From positions 310,001 to 374,000 of the forward strand of contig NZ_JAIUKZ010000015.1 of NCBI RefSeq assembly GCF_020165985.1: a stretch of 64,000 bases of DNA. The letters run 5' to 3'. This DNA is from Bacillus sp. RAR_GA_16 (lineage in GTDB: Bacteria > Bacillota > Bacilli > Bacillales > Guptibacillaceae). Positions 42,247 through 50,921 of this stretch are shown here, in pieces (within the stretch, counting starts at the first letter, position 1; each line of letters opens with the position of its first letter). The position numbers and the translations under genes were made by a program. A model generated the notes under the pieces. It made no database searches. It was not told the origin of the DNA and saw nothing but the letters and a program-made list of their open reading frames with translations.

Positions 42247-43235
42247 TAATAGAGAAGATCAATAAATTCTTCTTTTGTTATTTTACCGAAATAGTGAGAT
42301 ACGTCCACATGGTGAAGGGCTTCTTCAAGAGACCCAGGTTCATAACGAACACCAGTAAGTTTGTTTTCAATCTCTTTTACATCCCCAACTCCAAAGAAAT
42401 CTCCAAAAATGGTCGCCTGTTCAATGTAACCTTTCTTTACTTCTAGACGAACATCAATGGATCCAATTGGAAAACGTTTTGAGTGCTGGACATTAAATTT
42501 CGGAGAACGACCATAATTCCAATCCCAGTTCTTATATCGTTCCTCAGCAATTTGATGAATGGCCTTCCAATCTTTTTCGGTTAAATCATAAGAAGGAATG
42601 TGCTCGTCTCCTTCAAAAATATATTGCAGCAATGTTTGTTTAAACTGCTCTCGAGTCATCTCCTGATCCATATGTTCACTAATATTCGTAACCCGACTGC
42701 GAATCGATTTAATCCCTTTCGATTCAATCTTTTCTTTATTGACTTTTAAAGCTTTGACGACATTTTCTAAGTTCACATTAAACATTAGCGTTCCATGGCT
42801 GTACATCCTTCCTTTAGTTGAAAACTGTGCATTACCTGATATTTTCTTTCCATTCACTAACAAATCATTTCGTCCGCTGAGCTCCGCATCAACACCCAGT
42901 TTGCTAAGAGCCTTCACGACTGGATCAGTAAATTTCTTATAGTTGTGAAAACTGTTCCCGTCATCCTTTGTAATAATGCTAAAGCTCAAATTACCAGGAT
43001 CATTGTAAACCGCGCCTCCACCTGAAAGACGACGAATCACATCCACTTGATTCTCACGTATGTAGCTCGTATCAATTTGTTCAATCGTATTTTGGTTTTT
43101 CCCCACAATAACCGTCGGGTTCATGGAGTAAAATAATAAATACGTTTCATCAGGATCAAGCTCTTTCAGAATATATTCTTCTATGGCGAGATTAATCCCA
43201 GCATCCATGATATTTTCATTATCTATATAAAGCAT
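42246..43235 (-). CDS. lplJ: Lipoate-protein ligase LplJ
   Basis: A 329-residue enzyme that uses ATP to attach free lipoate to E2 and GcvH proteins. It carries RRLSGGGAVYNDPGNLSFSI (the RRxxGGGxVxHD-type motif) and the Lys in GKKISGNAQ. Length equals LplJ of Bacillus subtilis. It would serve the BkdB lipoyl domain encoded in this same window. ATG at 43235 has AGGAGGT upstream. Confidence 0.93.
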   Translation of the reverse strand: MLYIDNENIMDAGINLAIEEYILKELDPDETYLLFYSMNPTVIVGKNQNTIEQIDTSYIRENQVDVIRRLSGGGAVYNDPGNLSFSIITKDDGNSFHNYKKFTDPVVKALSKLGVDAELSGRNDLLVNGKKISGNAQFSTKGRMYSHGTLMFNVNLENVVKALKVNKEKIESKGIKSIRSRVTNISEHMDQEMTREQFKQTLLQYIFEGDEHIPSYDLTEKDWKAIHQIAEERYKNWDWNYGRSPKFNVQHSKRFPIGSIDVRLEVKKGYIEQATIFGDFFGVGDVKEIENKLTGVRYEPGSLEEALHHVDVSHYFGKITKEEFIDLLY

Positions 43236-43407
43236 TCCAGTACCTCCTGTATGTTCTCTCTCTCTATTCTAATGAATTGTCGGAAAGGAAGCAAAAACCT
43301 GATACTTATGTCCCCCTGCCAAAGTATGAAAAACCACATCACCCCTACCCTTTCCTAGCCTTCTCCGTACGAATATTGTAAGCAAACGCAATTTGAGGAG
43401 GAGCACT

Positions 43408-43602
43408 ATGAAAATCGTCTATTACGAAAAAGGTGAAATCCCCGTCATCGTAGGGGCATCAAACCTAAACTCAAGCCTAACCATCGAACAAATCAAATCC
43501 GAAGGTGAAAAAAAATCCAAAGAACTAGCCCGCCTACTAGGCCGAGAAATCGGATTCCTAATGGACATGAACGGAAAACTAGACGCAACGTTAGGGGAAT
43601 AA
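43408..43602 (+). CDS. Small hypothetical protein, 64 residues
   Basis: ATG at 43408 has GAGGAGGAG upstream. The product begins MKIVYYEKGEIPVIVGASNL, has a helical middle (SSLTIEQIKSEGEKKSKELA), and ends FLMDMNGKLDATLGE. It is soluble, with no known family. Its stop codon lies where the tandem structured-repeat array begins, so the array would be the 3' end of its transcript. The two may be functionally linked or merely adjacent. Confidence 0.7.
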   Translation: MKIVYYEKGEIPVIVGASNLNSSLTIEQIKSEGEKKSKELARLLGREIGFLMDMNGKLDATLGE

Positions 43603-43722
43603 AGAAAGGCGGAGTGGGCCTACTTAAATCCGCAGGATGTTGGAGCCCATGAGATTGAGACGCTTTTTGTCTCATTCGATTGGGTGAAACAGCCGGAGGA
43701 TTTGGCCCGCGCAGCTAGACAC
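43602..43722 (+). repeat. Structured repeat unit 1
   Basis: P1 GGGCC/GGCCC, P2 AAATCC/GGATTT, P3 TGTT/AACA. P4 has a CCCA/TGGG base and a GAGAC/GTCTC tip around GCTTTTT. It is the most divergent unit in the P4 tip. Orientation is arbitrary; the plus strand is used for description. Confidence 0.7.
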
Positions 43723-43843
43723 GAAAAGCGGAAGCCTCCGTTAAGACCCGGCAGGCACTGGAGCCCTCCAAATTGAACACGGTCTTTGTGTTCGAGTTGG
43801 AGGGTGAAGTGACAGAGGGTCTGGAGACTGTAGCTGGATCAAT
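43723..43843 (+). repeat. Structured repeat unit 2
   Basis: P1 AGCCTCC/GGAGACT (one mismatch), P2 AGACCC/GGGTCT, P3 CACT/AGTG, P4 CCCTCCAA/TTGGAGGG with the conserved tip. Confidence 0.78.
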
Positions 43844-43964
43844 GAAAAGCGGAAGTGGGCGTTTAGGTCCGACAACCGCTGGAAGACGTACATTTGAACA
43901 CGGTCTTTGTGTTCGGATGTACGTCTGAAGCGACTCGAGGACCTGCCCACTGCAGCTAGATCAT
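43844..43964 (+). repeat. Structured repeat unit 3
   Basis: P1 GTGGGC/GCCCAC, P2 AGGTCC/GGACCT, P3 CGCT/AGCG, P4 GACGTACAT/ATGTACGTC with the conserved tip. All helices are perfect. Confidence 0.8.
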
Positions 43965-44084
43965 GAAAAGCGGAAGCGCCCGTTTAGCCTCGACAAGCGC
44001 TGGAGCCTCATAAAAAGAACACGGTCTTTGTGTTCATTTTATGAGGTGAAGCGATCGAGAGGCTGGGCGCTGCAGCTGGATCTA
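43965..44084 (+). repeat. Structured repeat unit 4
   Basis: P1 GCGCCC/GGGCGC, P2 AGCCTC/GAGGCT, P3 CGCT/AGCG, P4 CCTCATAAAA/TTTTATGAGG with the conserved tip. All helices are perfect. Confidence 0.8.
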
Positions 44085-44172
44085 GAAAAGCGAAGACGAG
44101 CGTTTAGAAACGGAGATATTGGAGCTCTTGAACTAGAACACGTCCTTTGTGTTCTGGTTCAAGAGGGAAATA
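44085..44172 (+). repeat. Structured repeat unit 5, truncated
   Basis: P4 CTCTTGAAC/GTTCAAGAG (tip loop GTCCTTT) and P3 TATT/AATA are intact, but the right halves of P2 and P1 are missing. The unit ends just before the yhfI terminator. Confidence 0.72.
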
Positions 44173-44183
44173 CCCACCACTCA

Positions 44184-44218
44184 AAAAGCCAGAAGAAGGC
44201 ACTCTTCTTCTGGCTTTC
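44184..44218. terminator. Terminator of the yhfI-deoR transcript
   Basis: Stem AAAGCCAGAAGAAG / CTTCTTCTGGCTTT with a 5-nt loop; a T run follows on the minus strand. It could also end plus-strand transcription through the repeat array. Confidence 0.82.
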
Positions 44219-44225
44219 ACTTTCC

Positions 44226-44966
44226 TTATTCTTCTGAATCCCATACGAGCCCTGTCGAAGCAAGGATCACGTTCCCATCAAAATGCTGTTCCGCATCTTT
44301 TTTCAGCTCCGATAACTCTCCAAAATGAGGAAAATGCGTCAACATAAGAGTAGGTACATTCGCTGCACTCGCAATGCTTGCTGCATCGGTGCTATTCATA
44401 TGCCCCATCTGAGTACCATCCATATCAGCATAAAGATTGCACTCTGAAATAAGCAAATCAGCTCCTTCAGAAAATGCCTCAAACTCTTTGATATAGCTGG
44501 AATCTGCAGTAAACACGACGGTGTCTTTCCCGTCAGTAATCCTCATCGCATAGCAAGGAACTGGATGCTTTGTCTTTTGAAAAGTAACGGAAAAAGGACC
44601 GAGTTCTAAACGATCATGTTCTTCATACGCCCTTGCTTCGGTATAAGGTTTGTGATCGAGACTCGCGTAACCGGCTTCACCATATCTATGCCCATAAATT
44701 GGAAGAGGAGGTAACTCCGCTTTTGTTTTGGACTGAATTAAGCGACCGTGATAAAGAACTCCTACATCCGCAATATGATCTGGATGATAGTGACTAATGA
44801 TGACACTATCAAGTTCTTCTACAGAAAGGTGATATTGAAGTTGGGCTAATACACCACTACCACAATCAATTAACAAGTTATAGTCTTCACTCTGGAATAA
44901 ATATCCTGCACTCGCTTCTCCCGCTTTAGGATAACCGCCCCATGGACCTAGTACAGTGATTTTCAT
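44226..44966 (-). CDS. yhfI: MBL-fold metallo-hydrolase, YhfI-like
   Basis: A 246-residue metallo-beta-lactamase fold enzyme. The zinc motif is ISHYHPDHIADVG (HxHxDH), followed by a later His in KTKHPVPCYAM and an Asp in FTADSSY. The fold resembles RNase Z-like YhfI of Bacillus subtilis, next to lplJ (yhfJ) and lcfB (yhfL) there as here. Substrate unknown. The start overlaps the deoR stop by ATGA. Confidence 0.85.
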   Translation of the reverse strand: MKITVLGPWGGYPKAGEASAGYLFQSEDYNLLIDCGSGVLAQLQYHLSVEELDSVIISHYHPDHIADVGVLYHGRLIQSKTKAELPPLPIYGHRYGEAGYASLDHKPYTEARAYEEHDRLELGPFSVTFQKTKHPVPCYAMRITDGKDTVVFTADSSYIKEFEAFSEGADLLISECNLYADMDGTQMGHMNSTDAASIASAANVPTLMLTHFPHFGELSELKKDAEQHFDGNVILASTGLVWDSEE

Positions 44967-45925
44967 CGTTGTTCCCTCCCCTGTTTTTTCTTTTCTAATA
45001 AAGCATGGGCCGTAAAATGATCCGTTATAAGAACATTGGCATAATTCCCTTGTAATGCACCATAAATGGCTTCAACTTTCTTTGGCCCACCAGCCGCCAA
45101 GATCGATTTTTCTTTTGTAGAAAGCTCTTCTAGATCGATTCCAATTGTTCGCTCATTCAATTCCTTGTGAATCACATGACCCTTCTCGTCAAAAAAACGT
45201 GAACAAATTTCTCCTACAGAATCCTTATGAATCACGTTAAGTTCTTCTTCTGAAACATAATCAGCCTGAACAATAACCGAGTCATTTGTTGGAATCCCAA
45301 CACTAAATAGCGCAATATTCGCATTCCGTCCCATATCCAGAACGCGACGAATGTGCCTGTCCTCTTCCATCGTTTGCTTTACAAGAAGATGATCCACTAT
45401 CGCAGGAACAGGTAAGAAATGGCTTGTAGCATGAAAAGCTCGGCCAATCATTTGAATCACTTCATAGGCATACGTATTTGTTTCTGAATAGCTAATGCCA
45501 CCATTTAATTGAACGACTGACACGTTTTTCAGTAACTTGTGACGCAAATTCTTACCGATTTCATTTAAAGTAGTCCCCCATGAAACGCCAATTAAATCAT
45601 TGTCTTGAATAGCTGAATTCAAATAATCCGCTGCGACTTTACCTATATGTTTTTTAACAAGATCATCTTCAAATTGGGGAACGATCGCGACTTTCGCTTC
45701 TACCAATGAAAATGCATCAGCAAGCTCTTCAGCAAGCAAGTGTACATCCTGTGAGGGATCGTGAATTTTAATTTCAACAATACCTTCTGCTTTCGCCTGC
45801 TTTAATAAACGTGAAACAGTCGGTCTAGAAACCGCTAGTTCCCTCGCAATTTCCTGTTGACTATAGTCTAATTGATAGTACAAGCGAGCAGCTTCTACTA
45901 CCTTTGTCAATTTCTCTTTATCCAT
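44963..45925 (-). CDS. deoR: SorC/DeoR-type sugar-binding transcriptional regulator
   Basis: A 320-residue regulator. A helix-turn-helix (DYSQQEIARELAVSRPTVSRLLKQAKAEGIVEI) precedes a sugar-phosphate-binding domain with GVSWGTTLNEI and LAAGGPKKVEAIYGAL. The length and layout fit DeoR of Bacillus subtilis, which responds to deoxyribose-5-phosphate. Its usual targets (dra-nupC-pdp) are not in the window, so it may instead be another SorC-family regulator. ATG at 45925 has AGGTG upstream. Confidence 0.82.
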   Translation of the reverse strand: MDKEKLTKVVEAARLYYQLDYSQQEIARELAVSRPTVSRLLKQAKAEGIVEIKIHDPSQDVHLLAEELADAFSLVEAKVAIVPQFEDDLVKKHIGKVAADYLNSAIQDNDLIGVSWGTTLNEIGKNLRHKLLKNVSVVQLNGGISYSETNTYAYEVIQMIGRAFHATSHFLPVPAIVDHLLVKQTMEEDRHIRRVLDMGRNANIALFSVGIPTNDSVIVQADYVSEEELNVIHKDSVGEICSRFFDEKGHVIHKELNERTIGIDLEELSTKEKSILAAGGPKKVEAIYGALQGNYANVLITDHFTAHALLEKKKQGREQR

Positions 45926-45968
45926 AGCAACACCTGTTTATTCAAATATTTAATGGTCACCGGTTAAG

Positions 45969-46010
45969 AAAAAGGCTTCCAGAAAGACCATTTTCGCCTT
46001 CTGAAAGCCT
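45969..46010 (-). terminator. Terminator of tkt
   Basis: GGCTTTCAGAAGG pairs with CTTTCTGGAAGCC with few mismatches; TTTTTC follows on the minus strand. Confidence 0.75.
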
Positions 46011-46023
46011 TCCGCTCTTCTTC

Positions 46024-48025
46024 TTATTTTGAGAGCATTGCTTTAACTTTATTGACAACATTTTCTGCAGTAAAGCCAAATTCCTTAATAACCGTATCAC
46101 CAGGTGCTGATGCTCCAAAGCGATCGATCGCAAGGATATCACCTTTTTGGCCAACGTACTTATCCCAACCAAATGATACGCCCATTTCAATACCAAGACG
46201 AGCAGTTACATTCTCAGGTAGAACGCTTTGCTTATAATCAGCTGATTGCTTCTCGAAACGATCCCAGCTAGGCATGCTGACAACAGAAGCTGAAATGCCT
46301 TCTTTAGAAAGTAGTTCTTGCGCTTCTACAGCTAAGCCAACTTCAGATCCGGAAGCAAGAAGAATCGCTTCAGCATCGTCACCGCCAGCAACAACGTAAG
46401 CTCCACGCTTCACGCCTTCATATGCTTGTTCGTGTGAATCTGTCACCACTGGAAGGTTTTGACGAGAAAGCACGAGGGCTGTTGGATGATCTGTTGCTTC
46501 AACAGATAGCTTCCATGCAGCTGCTGTTTCATTTCCATCAGCAGGACGAATAACTGAAAGACCTGGCATTGCACGTAGTGAAGCAAGTTGCTCAACAGGT
46601 TCGTGAGTTGGACCATCTTCTCCTACTGCTACGCTATCATGTGTAAATACGTATGTTACTGGTACTCCCATTAGTGCTGATAGGCGAAGTGCCGGACGGA
46701 GGTAGTCAGAGAATACGAAGAACGTTGCACCAAAGATACGAAGACCTTTGTGAAGGGCAATCCCGTTCATCGCTGCTGCCATACCGAATTCACGTACACC
46801 AAACCAGATGTTACGTCCGCTATAATCTGCTGGTGAGAAGTCCTGCTCGTCTTTTAACATTGTTTTGTTAGAAGACGCAAGGTCAGCTGATTCCACCAAA
46901 GATTTGCGTATTGTTTTTCGCAAGTGCATTAAGAACTTCACCTGACGCAGCACGAGATGCAGTGCTTGTTCCTCTTTCATAAGTAGGAACTTCGCGATCC
47001 CATCCTTCAGGAAGTTCGTTATTTAGAGCTGCAGTTAGTTGCTTCGCAAGCTCAGGATATTCCGCTTCATACTTTTTGAAAAGTTCATTCCATTCCTGTT
47101 CTTTTTTGCTTCCAGCTTCTTTGAAATCTGCAAATTGGCCTTTCACTTCTTCAGGAATGTAGAAATCTTCTTCAAAAGTCCACTGGTAGTTTTCTTTCAC
47201 TAGTTGAATTTCATCTTTACCAAGCGGAGCACCATGAGAAGTATTCTTACCACCTTTGTTTGGTGAACCATATCCAATTGTGGTTTTCACTTCAATTAGT
47301 GTTGGTTGCTCTGTGTTACTTTTCGCTTGTTTAAGAGCGTCAGCAATCGCCTCCATGTCATTGCCATCTTCAACGCGAATGACTTGCCAGCCGTATGCTT
47401 CATAACGCTGTTGAACGTTTTCTGAGAAGGACTGATCAAGATCACCGTCAAGAGAGATGTCATTTGAATCATACATGACAATAAGGCGGCCAAGCTTCAA
47501 GTGAGCAGCTAAAGAAGCTGATTCTGAAGATACGCCTTCCATTAAATCACCATCACCACAAATGCTGTACGTATAGTGATCAATCACATTAAAGTTATCA
47601 CGATTATATGTTGCTGCTAAATGACGTTCAGCCATCGCCATACCAGTTGCCATCGCTAGTCCCTGGCCAAGTGGTCCAGTTGTTGCGTCTACTCCTGGTG
47701 TTTCACCAAATTCTGGGTGTCCTGGAGTATTGCTTCCCCACTGACGGAATGATTTTAAATCTTCCATTGTAACGTCATAACCAAACAAGTGAAGCATGCT
47801 ATATAGAAGAGCTGAACCATGACCAGCTGAAAGAACAAAACGGTCGCGGTTAAACCAATCCGGGTTAGATGGATTGTGATTCATGAACTGACTCCATAGC
47901 GTGTAAGCCATTGGTGCAGCACCCATCGGCATTCCTGGGTGACCAGAGTTTGCTTTTTCAACTGCATCGATTGCTAGCGTACGAATCGTATTTACAGCAA
48001 GTGAATCCATTTGAGTCGTTGTCAT
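46024..48025 (-). pseudogene. tkt: Transketolase, apparent frameshift
   Basis: Two overlapping frames give one ~666-residue transketolase of the pentose phosphate pathway. The first (ATG 48025, AAAGGAG upstream) carries [37 protein letters not shown] and the ThDP motif [16 protein letters not shown]. The frame breaks after TQIFGG and resumes at [20 protein letters not shown], followed by GVREFGMAAAMNGIALHKGL and VFTHDSVAVGEDGPTHEPVE. Deleting one T of GATTCC at 46889-46894 restores FGGSADLASS, the family sequence. No second tkt is visible here. Loss of transketolase would be costly, so a sequence error is the likely cause. Confidence 0.93.
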
Positions 48026-48074
48026 ATGTATACACTCCTTTTTTTATATTGAAATTTAGTAAAACTACTCATGA

Positions 48075-48090
48075 ACAAATGTACATTTGT
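48075..48090. promoter_or_regulatory. Palindrome ACAAATGTACATTTGT at the tkt start point
   Basis: A perfect 16-bp palindrome lying right after a TATAAT on the minus strand. It contains overlapping GAAC-N4-GTAC sequences one base off the LexA box, but an assignment is not safe. Confidence 0.55.
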
Positions 48091-48211
48091 TATTATACAT
48101 GACTGACACAAAAAGAAAAAGGATACCGATCACTTTTCAAGTAAATTCTTTTTCTCAAAATTATCTTCCCTCGAAATAAAGAATTCAATCCAGCAAAACT
48201 TCTAAATGAAA

Positions 48212-48238
48212 GAAAACGCAGGCTTTGCCCGCGTTTAA
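48212..48238 (-). terminator. Terminator of malL
   Basis: AAACGCGGGC / GCCTGCGTTT stem with a 3-nt loop and one mismatch, followed by T-rich sequence on the minus strand. It begins at the stop codon of the repaired malL frame, which supports that frame. Confidence 0.75.
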
Positions 48239-49915
48239 ACTTCCAGCATATACACTTTCACTTCGTATGGGCGCATGGTTGACTCATTATGCAACTGATT
48301 CCGCCACGTCGTGATAGTTATGAACGATTGGTTTTCCTCCGTTTAATGCTTCTGGCAGCTTCATCTCACACGTTTCTTTTGAGAAATTAGCCGCAACAAG
48401 TAACGTTGTGCCACGATAACTTCGTGTATAAACATATAAGTTCTCATCTTCCTCTAAAAGCAATTGATAATCTCCATGAATCATTACCGGAAGCTCTTTA
48501 CGTAGACGAATTAAGTTTTTATAAAAGTAAAAAATAGAATCTTCGTCACTTAGCGCCTTTCTCGCATTAATCTCGTGATAGTTCCCATTCACTTTTAACC
48601 ACGGAGTACCTGTAGTAAATCCCGCGTTCCTCTCATCAGTCCACTGCATAGGCGTCCGTGCATTGTCCCGACCCTTTTTATGAATCGCCTCAAGCACTTT
48701 CTCTGAATTGTTTCCTTTTTCTATGACTTCTTCGTTGTACATATTAAGCGTTTCAATATCCTCGTAATCTTCAATTGAATCAAAATAGACATTCGTCATC
48801 CCGAGCTCTTGTCCTTGGTAAATATACGGTGTTCCCTGCAGAAAATGAAGCCATGCAGCGAGCATCTTAGCTGACTCTACGCGATATTCTTGATCATCAC
48901 CAAATACAGAAACGGAACGAGGCTGATCATGGTTTTCCATGTACAAACTATTCCATCCAGTTCCGTGCAGCTCAGTTTGCCACTTTGAAATAATCTTTTT
49001 TAAATCCCTTAGCTTCCATGACTGCTGATCCCATTTACCTCCTGGCCCACTCGTTACATCCATATGTTCAAATTGAAATAGCATATTTACAATGCCACTT
49101 TCTTCGTTCGTGTAGTTTTTCCCATTTTCAGGCGTTGCCATTGGCATTTCTCCAACGGTCATTGCATCATATTTATTCAAGACTTTTTCATTCATTTCGG
49201 TCATATAGTCAACGAATTTAGGTCCATTAACGAAGTACTCCCCTCCCCACTGATAAGGTGAATCTGACGTTACTTCGGCATTAGGTAAACCAGGCGTTTT
49301 TGAAATTAAATTAATCACATCCATTCTGAATCCATCTACCCCTTTATCGAGCCAGAATTTCATCAGATCATACACTTCTTCTCTTAGGTTTTCGTTTTCC
49401 CAGTTTAGATCAGGCTGTTTTTTAGAAAATAAATGGAGAAAATATTCTTGACTTGCTTCATCATACTCCCATGCAGAGCCACCAAAAAAAGATCCCCAAT
49501 TATTTGGAGGCTGTCCATCTTTTCCTTCTCGCCAGATATAGTAATCTCGATATGGATTATCTTTTGATTTTCTCGCCTCCGTAAACCACGCGTGCTCATC
49601 AGAAGAATGGTTAACGACTAGGTCCATCACGAGACGTATCCCTCGTTTATGCATTCCTTCTAACATCTCTTCCCAGTCTTCCATGGTTCCGAATTCTTCC
49701 ATAATATTTCGATAATCACTAATATCATAGCCATTGTCATCATTCGGTGACTTGTAAACCGGTGATAACCACACTACATCTATGCCTAATTCATCTAGAT
49801 ATTCAAGCTTTTCTGTAATTCCTTTAATATCCCCAATGCCATCCCCGTTGCTGTCATGAAAACTTCTAGGATAAATTTGATAAACAACGCTTTCCTTCCA
49901 CCACTGTTGAGCCAT
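48235..49915 (-). CDS. malL: Oligo-1,6-glucosidase / alpha-glucosidase MalL (GH13), apparent frameshift at the C-terminus
   Basis: A GH13 enzyme splitting isomaltose-type and maltose-type oligosaccharides. It has VVNHSSDEHAWF, the nucleophile in GVDGFRMDVIN, the acid/base Glu in TVGEMPM and YMENHDQPRSV. ATG at 49915 has AAAGGAGGAG upstream. As written the frame stops at 48287. A +1 frame continues from GATTCC (48297-48302) through HNESTMRPYEVKVYMLEV to TAA at 48235-48237; RPYEVKVY is the normal GH13 end. Deleting one T gives ~559 residues, the family length. A cre-like site overlaps its promoter region. Confidence 0.9.
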
Positions 49916-49949
49916 AGTGTCTCCTCCTTTATACAGTACATCATTTTTG

Positions 49950-49998
49950 CGCAAACGTTTTCACTAAGTATTATAGAAGAATGTCAGAAAGAGTACAA
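49950..49998 (-). promoter_or_regulatory. malL promoter with cre-like site
   Basis: Minus strand TTGTAC (49993-49998), a 17-bp spacer, TATAAT (49970-49975). TGAAAACGTTTGCG (49950-49963) follows at the start point, two bases off the CcpA cre consensus. Glucose repression is expected. Confidence 0.7.
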
Positions 49999-50062
49999 CT
50001 ACTAGAAATGAAACGCTTTCTCTTTCTTTAAGGGTAACTTCTTTTCTAATTGAGCAAAGGAT

Positions 50063-50071
50063 TGATATAAT
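50063..50071 (+). promoter_or_regulatory. Extended -10 promoter of the GlnQ-type gene
   Basis: TGATATAAT (TG-N-TATAAT), 41 bases before the ATG. The -35 is weak, as is common with extended -10 promoters. Confidence 0.5.
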
Positions 50072-50111
50072 GGGTTTTATTAAAGTAGAACGAGAGGAGA
50101 TAGTTACAACA

Positions 50112-50840
50112 ATGAGCATCATCCAGGTGAAAGATCTAAAAAAATCGTTCGGGGATTTAGAAGTACTGAAAAGCATTAATACGGATGTGAAAGAAAAAGA
50201 GGTTGTCTGCGTAGTTGGTCCATCTGGTTCAGGAAAAAGTACCTTTCTTCGCTGTTTAAATAAATTAGAGGAAATAACTGGTGGTAGCGTAATCGTGAAC
50301 GGCCATAATATTGCGGACCCTAAAACAAATATTAACAAGGTCCGTCAAGACGTCGGAATGGTGTTTCAGCATTTTAACCTCTTTCCACATAAAACAGTTC
50401 TTGAGAACGTCACCCTTGCCCCAATTAAAGTAAAAGGGGAAAACAAACAAAATTCTGCTAAGAAAGCAAAGGAACTTCTTGCTAAGGTTGGGCTTGAAGA
50501 TAAGGCCAATAATTATCCGGGTGAACTTTCCGGAGGACAAAAGCAGCGTGTTGCAATTGCTAGAGCTCTTGCGATGGAACCTAGCGTCATGCTCTTCGAT
50601 GAGCCAACTTCCGCACTTGACCCTGAAATGATCGGCGAAGTGTTAGAAGTCATGAAAGACCTTGCAAAAGAAGGAATGACAATGGTCGTTGTTACTCATG
50701 AAATGGGGTTTGCGCGTGAAGTAGGTGACCGCGTCATCTTTATGGATGGCGGCTATATTGTAGAAGAAAATGTGCCTAATGAATTGTTCTCTAATCCTCA
50801 AAACGAGCGCACTCAGGCTTTCTTAAGTAAAATTCTATAG
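50112..50840 (+). CDS. Polar amino acid ABC transporter ATP-binding protein, GlnQ type
   Basis: A 242-residue ABC ATPase with Walker [10 protein letters not shown], the GlnQ-type [21 protein letters not shown], signature [15 protein letters not shown], Walker [15 protein letters not shown] and [13 protein letters not shown]. It should energise uptake of a polar amino acid. ATG at 50112 has GAGAGGAG upstream; an earlier ATG at 50070 lies in the promoter. It has its own terminator and no permease or binding-protein gene beside it, so its partners must lie elsewhere. Confidence 0.92.
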   Translation: MSIIQVKDLKKSFGDLEVLKSINTDVKEKEVVCVVGPSGSGKSTFLRCLNKLEEITGGSVIVNGHNIADPKTNINKVRQDVGMVFQHFNLFPHKTVLENVTLAPIKVKGENKQNSAKKAKELLAKVGLEDKANNYPGELSGGQKQRVAIARALAMEPSVMLFDEPTSALDPEMIGEVLEVMKDLAKEGMTMVVVTHEMGFAREVGDRVIFMDGGYIVEENVPNELFSNPQNERTQAFLSKIL

Positions 50841-50842
50841 CA

Positions 50843-50872
50843 AAAACGTGCAGGAGCCTCCTGCACGTTTGT
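50843..50872 (+). terminator. Terminator of the GlnQ-type gene
   Basis: Stem AAACGTGCAGGAG / TCCTGCACGTTT around a 2-4 nt loop, followed by a T-rich stretch. Confidence 0.82.
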
Positions 50873-50921
50873 TGTTTTGTGAAAGATTTGTGATTAATCT
50901 TCCCAACGACTACGCTTACAT

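Larger units (their letters stand above)
43602..44172. repeat. Tandem array of five ~121-bp structured (RNA-like) units
   Basis: Units begin at about 43602, 43723, 43844, 43965 and 44085 (periods 121, 121, 121, 120). Each starts near GAAAAGCGGAAG and ends near GCAGCTRGAYC. All share four nested or stacked helices: outer P1, P2 (6 bp), P3 (4 bp) and a long hairpin P4 with a constant tip GAACAC-GGTCTTT-GTGTTC. The helix arms differ from unit to unit with both strands changed together. GC content looks higher than in the flanks. No protein frame explains it. It may encode RNA or be a cruciform-forming repeat. Confidence 0.85.

Noticed and set aside
43602-44172. Regular repeats that could be taken for a CRISPR array
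   Set aside because: The period is ~121 bases, the conserved parts are scattered within the unit, and the variable parts are paired helix arms rather than unrelated spacers. No cas genes are near.
46024-46980. A separate C-terminal transketolase gene
   Set aside because: It has no ribosome site, and its first ~30 residues do not match transketolase. The two parts join with one base removed, so it is one gene.
48075-48090. LexA (SOS) box at tkt
   Set aside because: Each of the two overlapping candidates misses one base of GAAC-N4-GTTC, and tkt is not an SOS gene. Kept only as an unassigned palindrome.
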